DNA from: Anaerolineae bacterium
GTDB taxonomy: Bacteria; Chloroflexota; Anaerolineae; B4-G1; SLSP01
Reading direction: 5' to 3'
Length of the DNA stretch: 33,261 nt
NCBI GenBank assembly: GCA_016931315.1
Contig: JAFGFB010000023.1
Location: 1 to 33,261 of the forward strand
In this document: piece by piece, positions 25,238-31,663 of the stretch
How the letters are laid out: the number at the start of each line of letters is the position of its first letter
How positions within the stretch are numbered: position 1 is the first letter of the stretch
Notes under the pieces: model-generated
Seen by the model: only the letters and a program-made list of their open reading frames with translations
Told to the model about the DNA's origin: nothing
The model's database searches: none
Made by a program: the position numbers and the translations under genes

Positions 25238-26215
25238 ATGATATTGGAAACACAATCACCTGTTAACGTGGCTGTGATTCAGGCGGCGCCAGTGCTCTTC
25301 GACCGTGAAGCTACGTTGCGCAAAGTCCATACCCTCACACTGGAAGCGGCACACCGTGGGGCGCAATTGGTACTTTTTCCCGAAGCTTTGGTTCCGGCTT
25401 ATCCGCGTGGCTTTAGTTTCGGCGTCGTGGTGGGGCATCGTCGTCCCGAGGGACGCCAGTTATGGCAGCGTTACTGGGAAAATGCGGTGGATATTCCCGG
25501 TCCGGCAGTGGACGCTTTGGGTGTTACTGCTTATGAAGCCGGCGTATATCTGGCTATTGGGGTTATCGAGCGCGACACGCAATTCGGCGGCGGGACGCTC
25601 TACTGCACTCTGCTGTACTTCGGACCGGACGGACGTCTTCTGGGCAAGCACCGCAAACTTAAGCCCACGGCAGCCGAACGCCTGATCTGGGGTGAGGGTG
25701 ATGGCAGCACGTTGACCGTTTTGCAAACACCTTTGGGCAAAATGGGTGGGTTGATTTGTTGGGAGAACTATATGCCGCTTGCGCGGATGGCGCTCTACGC
25801 ACAAGGCGTGGAATTGTATCTGGCGCCAACTGCCGATTCCCGGGATACCTGGCAGGCGACCTTACGCCATATCGCTTGTGAGGGGCGCTGTTTTGTACTG
25901 GGCTGCAATCAGTTTGTGACTAAATCCATGCTCCCTGCGGATTTGCCGGGCATTGAGGAACTGGCGGAACAGCCGGAGCTTATGTGTCGGGGTGGCAGTG
26001 CCATCATTTCGCCGCTGGGCGAGGTGCTCGCCGGTCCGCTTTACGATACTGAAGGGGCTCTCCATGCCACCTTGGACTTAAGCGAGATTGCGCGCAGCCG
26101 CTTTGATTTTGATGTGGTGGGGCACTATGCGCGTCCGGATGTGTTTCAGCTGCACGTCAATACACAGCCTCAGGCGCCCGTTTGCCTGGGGGAAATCACC
26201 CTGCACACTCTGTAA
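25238..26215 (+). CDS. Nitrilase
   Basis: A 325-residue enzyme of the carbon-nitrogen hydrolase superfamily, branch 1: hydrolyses nitriles to carboxylic acid and ammonia. Catalytic Glu49 (FPEALVPAYPRG), Lys140 (GKHRKLKPTAAERLIW) and Cys174 (LICWENYMP) are all present; the GEGDGSTL stretch and the end motif GHYARPDVFQL are those of true nitrilases rather than amidases. Aliphatic or arylacetonitrile preference cannot be assigned. ATG 25238 is taken because AGGAG lies 7 nt upstream; the longer frame from TTG 25220 would contain that site. It ends the operon and is followed by a terminator. Confidence 0.93.
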   Translation: MILETQSPVNVAVIQAAPVLFDREATLRKVHTLTLEAAHRGAQLVLFPEALVPAYPRGFSFGVVVGHRRPEGRQLWQRYWENAVDIPGPAVDALGVTAYEAGVYLAIGVIERDTQFGGGTLYCTLLYFGPDGRLLGKHRKLKPTAAERLIWGEGDGSTLTVLQTPLGKMGGLICWENYMPLARMALYAQGVELYLAPTADSRDTWQATLRHIACEGRCFVLGCNQFVTKSMLPADLPGIEELAEQPELMCRGGSAIISPLGEVLAGPLYDTEGALHATLDLSEIARSRFDFDVVGHYARPDVFQLHVNTQPQAPVCLGEITLHTL

Positions 26216-26232
26216 CCGGATAACAGGCACGA

Positions 26233-26263
26233 AAAAGCGCTCTGTTTCAAACAGAGCGCTTTT
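26233..26263. terminator. Bidirectional terminator between nitrilase and tRNA-Gln
   Basis: A 13-bp perfect stem (26233-26245 with 26251-26263) starting AAAA and ending TTTT around a TTCAA loop. It follows the nitrilase stop by 17 bp on the plus strand and the tRNA 3' end by 4 bp on the minus strand, so it can end both transcripts. Confidence 0.9.
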
Positions 26264-26267
26264 CAGG

Positions 26268-26338
26268 CTGGGGGCAAGGGATTCGAACCCCTACATACGG
26301 ATTCAGAGTCCGCTGTCCTACCGTTAGACGAGCCCCCA
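26268..26338 (-). tRNA. tRNA-Gln (anticodon CUG)
   Basis: Read on the minus strand: acceptor TGGGGGC pairs with GCCCCCA at the 3' end, with discriminator G. The anticodon stem GCGGA/TCCGT holds the loop CTCTGAA, giving anticodon CUG (26304-26306) for CAG codons. The T arm carries GGTTCGAATCC. The gene is about 71 nt, and CCA is not fully encoded (CCT follows). The weak first U-A pair is typical of tRNA-Gln. Confidence 0.94.
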
Positions 26339-26368
26339 AAATCGAAAAGTGAGGTTTTCGTACCGCGG

Positions 26369-26396
26369 ATTATACCACCCTCCTTTATTTTGACAA
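26369..26396 (-). promoter_or_regulatory. Near-consensus promoter of tRNA-Gln
   Basis: On the minus strand TTGTCA (26391-26396), 16 nt, and a perfect TATAAT (26369-26374). The tRNA begins 30 bp downstream of the -10, leaving a short leader for RNase P removal. Confidence 0.85.
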
Positions 26397-26427
26397 CCCA
26401 GGCGGAATCTTGGCTCCGCCTGGGTTG
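26394..26427. repeat. Perfect 13-bp hairpin between tRNA promoter and integrase fragment
   Basis: The arms at 26394-26406 and 26415-26427 pair without mismatch around an 8-nt loop. No T-run follows on either strand except a T-rich stretch on the tRNA side. It lies just after the integrase stop (minus strand) and overlaps the tRNA -35 element. Confidence 0.6.
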
Positions 26428-26441
26428 GACATAATTGATAC

Positions 26442-26834
26442 TTAGTCCGCTGTCGAATCCGGCGCCGAACGCGCTGAGTACCAGTGATCCACCGGGCTTA
26501 AATCCCGATGCAGGCGACCTAGCACTTCACGTCGAGAGATTTTGACGTAGATCTCCAGCATCTTCGGGGACATCCACCCGATAAGCTCCTGGAGCGAACG
26601 CTCATCGCCGCCATTGGCGATCCAGCGCGTGGCGAACATCTTGCGGATCACGTGGGCATGCACACGATATTTGTCAAAGCCTGCCTGTGCCGCACGTCGT
26701 TCGACCATGTCCTGTAACCCCTGATAGCTCAAAGCCCCGCGTTTCCCTAGCCACAAAGCCGGGTCCTGATCCTGTCGGCTTCCCAGGTAGGCTTTAAGTA
26801 AGGTGGAGGTGGTTGAAAGCCTGCTGTCAATCGG
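26442..26834 (-). pseudogene. C-terminal remnant of a tyrosine recombinase (integrase)
   Basis: The frame is open from 26834 to the TAA at 26442, about 130 residues. It reads LLKAYLGSRQDQDPALWLGKRGALSYQGLQ, then HVIRKMFATRW, LQELIGWMS and the nucleophile in LEIYVKISRREV, so the HxxR, Trp and Tyr motifs of the catalytic domain are kept. The first catalytic arginine and the whole DNA-binding N-terminal domain are missing, and a stop lies just upstream at 26835-26837. It cannot be an active recombinase on its own. It lies 104 bp upstream of tRNA-Gln on the same strand and is most simply the scar of an element that once used that tRNA. Confidence 0.82.
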
Positions 26835-26988
26835 CTATGTTTCGGCGCGAAGGATATTTCTGCCGGCAAGGCAAGGTTTGCCTCAGAAATGCAAGCCCCG
26901 CCGCACGTTCGTCACCGCAACTTTCCCACTTAGTTATCAGTGCTACAATGCTTCCCTTAGCGTACAGCACACTTCCAAAGGAACCAAC

Positions 26989-28245
26989 ATGAGCGATATC
27001 CGTCACCTGACCACTGAAGGTATTCGGGATTTTGCAAATATTGCCATCAACGCCTATCCCGGTTTCAAAATCAATACCGAGGAGGGCCGGCAACGGTTGA
27101 TTGACCGCCTGGTAGAAGCTCAGGCGCATATCCCGGTGCAGCACCTGGTCGGGCTGTATCGCGAGGGAAAGCTTGTGGGAGGCATGCGTTTGCATGACTT
27201 CCGTATGAATCTGCTGGGGGTGGAAATCGACGCCAGCGGCGTCGGTATGGTGGCTGTGGACCTGCTACACAGGAAGGAGCATGTGGCTAAGGAGCTGCTT
27301 GCGTTCTTCTTGCAGCACTACCGGCAACAGGGCGCCCCTCTGGCGCTGCTTTATCCCTTCAGGCCCGATTTCTACTACGCCATGGGTTTTGGGTATGGCA
27401 CGAAGATGAGCCAGTATCGTTTTCACCCGGCAGCCTTGCGTAGGGGCGTTTCGAAGGCGCACGTCCGTTTCCTCACTGTCGAGGATAAGGATGCACTGAT
27501 GGCTTGTTACAACCGCTATCAGACGGCAACGCATGGCATGATTGTGCGCTATCCACCGGAGTGGGATGGTTGGTTCACCAACCTGGGTGTGGAAAGGCGC
27601 CTGGTAGGCTATGTAAACGATGGACGGGTTGAGGGTTATATTCTCTTCAATTTCAAGGCACGCCCCGTGGAAAGCCCTTTGCGCAATGACCTTGTCATTC
27701 GGGAATTCGTCGTCACCAGTAGAGAGGCGCTTGGCGAGTTGCTTACCTTTCTCAGTTCGCAGGCGGATCAGGTGGACCGAATTGTGTTGACCACTACCGA
27801 TGAGACTTTCCATCACCTGCTCTCCGACCCGCGCAATGCGGTAGAAACGCTGATCCCTTCCGTATATCACGAGAGCAATGTGCAGGGGGTAGGGTTGATG
27901 GCGCGGGTGCTGGATGTACCGGGTATGTTCCGCGCCCTGGCAGCGCACAACTTCAATGGTCAAAACTTGCGCTTGCGGCTCACTATGCGCGATTCCTTCC
28001 TGCCGGAGAATGACGGTAGCGTACTCATCACCTTCCAAGACGGGCGGGCGACCCTGCCGGAGAGCGGGCCTCACGATGCGGAGATTATGTTGGATGTGGC
28101 GGAGTTTTCCTCGTTGCTTATCGGAGCGGTGGATTTTCAGCGGCTCTATGATTACAACCTGGCGGAGATTTCTGATCCAGCGTATGTGCAGCAAGTAAGC
28201 CAGCTCTTTGCGGCGCCGAAGCCCATTTGCCTCACCGATTTTTGA
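26989..28245 (+). CDS. Eis-like GNAT N-acetyltransferase
   Basis: A 418-residue protein of the Eis (enhanced intracellular survival) family, which acetylates amines using acetyl-CoA. An N-terminal GNAT domain carries GMVAVDLLHRKEHVAKELL (acetyl-CoA binding, about 86-104) and DFYYAMGFGYG, whose tyrosines correspond to the active-site Tyr of Eis. A second degenerate GNAT domain follows, then an SCP2-like domain from about 300, ending in Phe418, whose carboxylate is a catalytic base in Eis. Family members modify aminoglycosides or other polyamines; the substrate here is unknown. ATG 26989 is preceded by AAAGGA; the frame extending back to 26803 runs antisense into the integrase remnant and has no support. 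A weak TACAAT -10 lies at 26944. Confidence 0.87.
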   Translation: MSDIRHLTTEGIRDFANIAINAYPGFKINTEEGRQRLIDRLVEAQAHIPVQHLVGLYREGKLVGGMRLHDFRMNLLGVEIDASGVGMVAVDLLHRKEHVAKELLAFFLQHYRQQGAPLALLYPFRPDFYYAMGFGYGTKMSQYRFHPAALRRGVSKAHVRFLTVEDKDALMACYNRYQTATHGMIVRYPPEWDGWFTNLGVERRLVGYVNDGRVEGYILFNFKARPVESPLRNDLVIREFVVTSREALGELLTFLSSQADQVDRIVLTTTDETFHHLLSDPRNAVETLIPSVYHESNVQGVGLMARVLDVPGMFRALAAHNFNGQNLRLRLTMRDSFLPENDGSVLITFQDGRATLPESGPHDAEIMLDVAEFSSLLIGAVDFQRLYDYNLAEISDPAYVQQVSQLFAAPKPICLTDF

Positions 28246-28256
28246 TGAGTTTTTTA

Positions 28257-28293
28257 GTGTTTGTCGGTCGCGCAAAGCGCGACCGACAAACAC
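28257..28293. repeat. Perfect 17-bp intergenic palindrome (GTG-T-run type)
   Basis: The arms 28257-28273 and 28277-28293 pair perfectly with an AAA loop; the left arm begins GTGTTTG and the right ends CAAACAC. It occupies almost the whole gap between two converging genes (stops at 28245 and 28300). Without outside T-runs it is not a classic terminator, though a run of T's precedes it at 28251-28255. Confidence 0.8.
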
Positions 28294-28299
28294 CTTAGC

Positions 28300-30417
28300 C
28301 TACCCGGTTGCCCCCCGCAGGATGAGGGGTATGAACATCTTGTGTGGTAGGAGCATCACGGTGATCTCCGTCTCGTAAACGGGCCAGGGCCGTTCCGGCT
28401 CTCGGGTGCTAAAGTTCACCGGTTCCGCGCTCCCCTCATCGAGTTGCATATCGAAGCGCAGGCGATAGCGTTGAAGCGCCTCGGTCTGCAACGGGGCGGT
28501 GAGGGGCACGCCCACACGAATGCTCGCACCCGGCGCCACCATCTGCGCAATGGTCACGCGTGTGGTGGTGGTGATGATCGGCGCGCCGCTTTCAGTCTCC
28601 CAGCCGTGGTATGTCAGCGCTACTTGCCCGGTCCAGGTGAGAACTCCGGTGTTTTGCACTGTAAACGTCACGAGGCGCGTTTCCGCTGGCTGCAGCAGCG
28701 GGGGGCTAACACTGCCGCTGCGCCAATCAATCTCCAGTGGCGCCCAGCGATAATCCGGCGTGAGCCGTGTACCCGCACTATCCCGCAACTGGATACCGGT
28801 GTAATAGTGTGTCAGAATCTGGCGTGCATCATCCCAGCGAATGCTCCAGGGGTCGTTTCCTGCCCCAGAATAAGAGCAACGGTTTCCGCGCGCCCAGCGG
28901 CTTGCCCCTTCCTGGCTCATTCCCCGTTGGTGTCCGTAATCGTTGGCATCACAACCGCTGCTGATGGGGTCTTCAACGCCGCGCAAGTAAATCCGCCCGC
29001 CATTCACCGTCTGCAACCAGGCATCGGCGGAGAATTCCGCGAAGGCGGGGATGTATTCCTCCGGGGTGGAATCGTAGGCGATGTAGTACCCTGGGGCGAC
29101 CGCGTCGCAGATGGTGTGCTGGCGAGCATTGAGATTGCTAGCGGCGCAGGGATTCTCCGGATTGTCGGGAAAGCTCGCTGTGGGCAGACTCTCGAACTTG
29201 TAAGGGATGAAGGCCTGGAAAGCGGTGGAGTTGTTGACGGCACGCCCATCATAGATGACGCGATAGGCGTAGCTGCGGGCAGCAGCTGCTTGTGCGATAA
29301 GTGCTGTGGCATGGTAGTAGGTCCCCATCTCCAACGGCACCACGTCCAGCAGATAATCGCTCTCGATAGAGATGGTAATCGGGTTGGCGGCGTAGGGATA
29401 GGGATGAGTAACTGTGCGCACGCAGGGAAAGTCGGTTTCGTCGCAGAAGACAGTACAGCCCCAGGCGGTACTGCCCGGTTCGCAGAGCGTGTAGGGCTGG
29501 CGGCGCGCGCCGCCGAGCGTGAGCTGGTAGACGTGAAGAGTAATCTCCGCGGGGGGCGTATAGACCAGGGTTGAGCGAACCGGTGTCGGGGCTGGGTCCA
29601 GCATCGAGGGCCCGGTATCCATAAGAGTGGCGGCAGGGGGTGTACGAAGCTCACCATAGCGAGCAGGAAGAAGGCATACGCGCCCCTCGGTGGCTGTAGG
29701 ACAGGCAATCGCCAGCCATGTCCCATCCGGTGACCAGGCCAGCTGGCGCCCCCACATCCCGCCACCAAAGGTCTCCTCCCGCGCCGGATAGGCTTTGCCA
29801 GTGTGGGCATCCACCAGAAAGAGCTGCGCGCGCTCAGCGCCATTGTCCGCTACCCCGGCAACGCCTAGTACGGCAAGCCAGCGACTATCTGGCGCCCAGG
29901 CGAGGTCAGTGATGAAGCGGGGCGCGTTCTCCCAGGCGGTCACCTGACCCGTGCTTGAATCGAAGAGCTGCAAACGGCTGGCAGGGAGCGGCGTGCCCGC
30001 CTGGGCGCCTGGCGCGAGAATTGCGGCGCGAATACGCCCATCGGGGCTCCATTGCGCTGCCAGAAACGGCAGTGCTGGCGGATCGCTGACGTGAGGGTCT
30101 GGCAAAGATGCCCGTCCCACAGTTTGCAGCGCTTCCCGCCATGATGTAAACTCCTTTGCGGGGGCGAGTTCTCCTGTATCGGGAGCAAAATACGCCACAT
30201 GAGAACGCTGCCCCTCATGCAGCATGAGCATCAGCGGCCCTTCGGGCAGCCAGCCAACGATATCTATCGCAGCGGAATGCGTGGCTGCGACTTCCGGCAC
30301 GCCCAAAGTATAGGTCACTAACGCTGGTGCAGCTGCCCCCGGGTGACCGTTGACAAAGTTGAATAGGATCAGGCATCCGATGCTAACGAGCAGACTTAGG
30401 ACAATTCTTGTTTTCAT
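28300..30417 (-). CDS. Secreted SpoIID/LytB-domain protein with N-terminal beta-propeller repeats
   Basis: A 705-residue exported protein with an N-terminal signal (MKTRIVLSLLVSIGCLILF). Residues 55-300 hold TolB/WD40-like blades (QWSPDGRIRAAI, AWAPDSRWLAVL, AWSPDGTWLAIA). Residues 348-545 are a SpoIID domain, a peptidoglycan lytic transglycosylase fold: DYLLDVVPLEMG with the expected catalytic Glu363, the helix QAAAARSYAY, GHQRGMSQEGASRWARG, and the closing ILTHYYTGI. The last 140 residues are Ig-like beta structure (FTVQNTGVLTW). Several cysteine pairs suggest disulfides outside the cell. SpoIID acts in sporulation in Firmicutes, but here it more likely remodels the wall or acts as an amidase enhancer. 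AAGGAG lies 6 nt before the ATG. Confidence 0.87.
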   Translation of the reverse strand: MKTRIVLSLLVSIGCLILFNFVNGHPGAAAPALVTYTLGVPEVAATHSAAIDIVGWLPEGPLMLMLHEGQRSHVAYFAPDTGELAPAKEFTSWREALQTVGRASLPDPHVSDPPALPFLAAQWSPDGRIRAAILAPGAQAGTPLPASRLQLFDSSTGQVTAWENAPRFITDLAWAPDSRWLAVLGVAGVADNGAERAQLFLVDAHTGKAYPAREETFGGGMWGRQLAWSPDGTWLAIACPTATEGRVCLLPARYGELRTPPAATLMDTGPSMLDPAPTPVRSTLVYTPPAEITLHVYQLTLGGARRQPYTLCEPGSTAWGCTVFCDETDFPCVRTVTHPYPYAANPITISIESDYLLDVVPLEMGTYYHATALIAQAAAARSYAYRVIYDGRAVNNSTAFQAFIPYKFESLPTASFPDNPENPCAASNLNARQHTICDAVAPGYYIAYDSTPEEYIPAFAEFSADAWLQTVNGGRIYLRGVEDPISSGCDANDYGHQRGMSQEGASRWARGNRCSYSGAGNDPWSIRWDDARQILTHYYTGIQLRDSAGTRLTPDYRWAPLEIDWRSGSVSPPLLQPAETRLVTFTVQNTGVLTWTGQVALTYHGWETESGAPIITTTTRVTIAQMVAPGASIRVGVPLTAPLQTEALQRYRLRFDMQLDEGSAEPVNFSTREPERPWPVYETEITVMLLPHKMFIPLILRGATG

Positions 30418-30489
30418 GCGAGCTCCTTCGATACGACCAGGACATTGTTCGACCGATTTTCACGTTCATGGCTGATAGCAGATGAACCG

Positions 30490-30517
30490 TTTATACTATG
30501 TTTGCTTCGTTTGTAAA
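30490..30517 (-). promoter_or_regulatory. Promoter of the SpoIID/propeller gene
   Basis: On the minus strand TTTACA (30512-30517), 16 nt, TATAAA (30490-30495); each hexamer has 5 of 6 consensus bases. Predicted transcription start is near 30483, about 65 nt before the ATG. Confidence 0.7.
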
Positions 30518-30522
30518 AACCC

Positions 30523-30589
30523 CAAGACTGTTCAGGGTTCTCCCGTTTACCACGACAAAGAGCGGCTAAAGCCGCAAATTTAGAGAGTG
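30523..30589 (+). repeat. Intergenic direct repeat, copy A
   Basis: A 67-bp segment starting CAAGACTGTTC and containing AGAGCGGCTAAAGCCGC (a 6-bp-arm palindrome) and AAATTTAGAG near its end. It is repeated imperfectly at 30686-30751; identity is strongest at both ends and at the GCGGCTAAAG core. Confidence 0.7.
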
Positions 30590-30627
30590 TTTTTGGCTGC
30601 CGTGCGTAGCACGGCAGCCAAAAACAC
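30587..30627. repeat. Perfect 19-bp intergenic palindrome (GTG-T-run type)
   Basis: The arms 30587-30605 and 30609-30627 pair perfectly around GTA. The left arm begins GTGTTTTTGG and the right ends CCAAAAACAC. It sits between the two copies of the 67-bp direct repeat and beside a small palindrome CGGGCTTCAGCCCG (30637-30650). Confidence 0.8.
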
Positions 30628-30669
30628 ATCCTATAACGGGCTTCAGCCCGAAATTTACGCCTTGCGATA

Positions 30670-30703
30670 GAAGCCCGAATAGTTACAAGACTGTTCGGGT
30701 TTC
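30670..30703 (+). repeat. 14-bp stem-loop overlapping repeat copy B
   Basis: Positions 30670-30683 pair with 30690-30703 (two G-U pairs) around a 6-nt loop. It shares its right arm with repeat copy B. Confidence 0.6.
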
Positions 30704-30751
30704 TCTCGTTTGCCGCAACAGAGAGCGGCTAAAGTTGCGATTTTAGAGGTG
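30686..30751 (+). repeat. Intergenic direct repeat, copy B
   Basis: A 66-bp partner of the copy at 30523-30589, beginning CAAGACTGTTC and carrying AGAGCGGCTAAAG, but the second half of the small palindrome has decayed (AAAGTTGCG instead of AAAGCCGC). It lies just upstream of the promoter for the lipoprotein/ABC operon. Confidence 0.7.
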
Positions 30752-30784
30752 ATCTTGTGGCAAAGTTTTCGTTACTCTGGCGCA

Positions 30785-30812
30785 TTGACAGACCCGGACG
30801 TTTGGCTATACT
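30785..30812 (+). promoter_or_regulatory. Promoter of the lipoprotein/ABC operon
   Basis: A perfect TTGACA (30785-30790), 16 nt, TATACT (30807-30812, 5 of 6). Transcription would begin near 30819, giving an unusually long leader of about 175 nt. Confidence 0.78.
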
Positions 30813-30840
30813 GACTCAGGCCTTTTTGTATACGCTTGGG

Positions 30841-30944
30841 AGGGGGCGTCCACCAAGGGCTCGAAGCCCGTTTGAGCCGGTGACTCTAAGCATAGATGGG
30901 AACTTTCCGCATTCCGGTGGAGTCTTTTAGGGCAGATACCCCCT
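30841..30944 (+). ncRNA. Candidate structured leader RNA, class unknown
   Basis: Within the 5' leader, AGGGGG (30841-30846) pairs with CCCCCT (30939-30944) as a closing stem; inside it TCCACC (30849-30854) pairs with GGTGGA (30916-30921), and GGGCT/AGCCC (30857-30869) forms a hairpin. GGCTC (30858-30862) could instead pair with GAGCC (30874-30878), and GACTC (30882-30886) with GAGTC (30920-30924), so alternative folds exist. I could not match it to a riboswitch class I know, SRP RNA or 6S RNA. Confidence 0.35.
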
Positions 30945-30994
30945 AGCCTTTTATGTGTTCTGATTTGTGATCCAGTTTCTACAAGGAGGTCGGT

Positions 30995-31660
30995 ATGCCT
31001 GGCTTATTTGAGCGTGCTCAAAGCAAATGGGTTTTGACAATGGCTTTGATCGGCTTACTGCTGGTGTTGGGGGCTTGTAACACGCCTGCCCCCACCTCGA
31101 TCCCGGCAACTGCCGAGGTACCCGCGGCAGCAACAGCAACTTCAGCCCCACAACTCTCTCCTGAGGATACGGCGTTGGCGTTGGGCGCACAGGCGCTCGC
31201 GGCACTCAAGGCTCAGGATATGGCGGCGCTTGGGGTGCTGGCGCATCCCACTCAAGGTGTGCGCTTCTCACCCTACGCTTATGTGCGCGATGAGGATTTA
31301 GTCTTCACGCCGGCGCAACTGAACGGCGCGCTCTCCGATTCGACCGTGTACGAGTGGGGTGCCTACGATGGCAGCGGCGAGCCAATTAACCTGACTTTTA
31401 CAGGGTATTATCAGGAGTTTATCTTCGACCACGACTTTACAACCGCTGAAGCTGTCAGCGTCAACGAGCGCCTCGGTCAGGGAAACAGCATTGATAACAG
31501 CGCTGAGGTCTATCCCGGCGCGATGGTGGTGGAATATCACTTCCCCGGTTTTAATCCCGAGTATGAAGGCATGGATTGGGCGAGCCTGCGTTTGGTGTTC
31601 CAGGAATTCGAGGGGCGCTGGGTTTTGGTGGGCATCATCCACGACCAATGGACCATCTAG
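30995..31660 (+). CDS. Lipoprotein preceding ABC exporter genes, unknown function
   Basis: A 221-residue lipoprotein: a charged start, hydrophobic core and lipobox LGAC with Cys28, followed by a Pro/Thr/Ala-rich linker to about residue 50. The mature domain is acidic with aromatic strands, ending LRLVFQEFEGRWVLVGIIHDQWTI, which looks like the last strands of an NTF2-like or similar small beta domain. No enzymatic motif was seen. AAGGAGG lies 5 nt before the ATG. The ABC ATPase gene begins 3 bp after its stop, so it is cotranscribed and may be the outside component of, or unrelated cargo for, that transporter. Confidence 0.78.
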   Translation: MPGLFERAQSKWVLTMALIGLLLVLGACNTPAPTSIPATAEVPAAATATSAPQLSPEDTALALGAQALAALKAQDMAALGVLAHPTQGVRFSPYAYVRDEDLVFTPAQLNGALSDSTVYEWGAYDGSGEPINLTFTGYYQEFIFDHDFTTAEAVSVNERLGQGNSIDNSAEVYPGAMVVEYHFPGFNPEYEGMDWASLRLVFQEFEGRWVLVGIIHDQWTI

Positions 31661-31663
31661 CTG

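Noticed and set aside
26803-26988. N-terminal extension of the Eis-like protein
   Set aside because: It runs antisense through the end of the integrase remnant, lacks an RBS, and the family starts at MSDIRHL after a proper AAAGGA site at 26989.
27265-28293. Long minus-strand ORF (342 codons) opposite the Eis-like gene
   Set aside because: Composition is His/Arg/Gln-rich with no family features, and the plus strand encodes a complete recognisable protein.
28444-29574. Long plus-strand ORF (376 codons) opposite the SpoIID gene
   Set aside because: It is a GC-driven shadow of a gene with clear SpoIID and propeller motifs; no RBS or domain.
30841-30944. Structured leader as SRP RNA, 6S RNA or a known riboswitch
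   Set aside because: The GGAAGGAAGCAGCC-type SRP loop and the conserved cores of TPP, FMN, SAM, cobalamin, lysine and c-di-GMP riboswitches are not visible.
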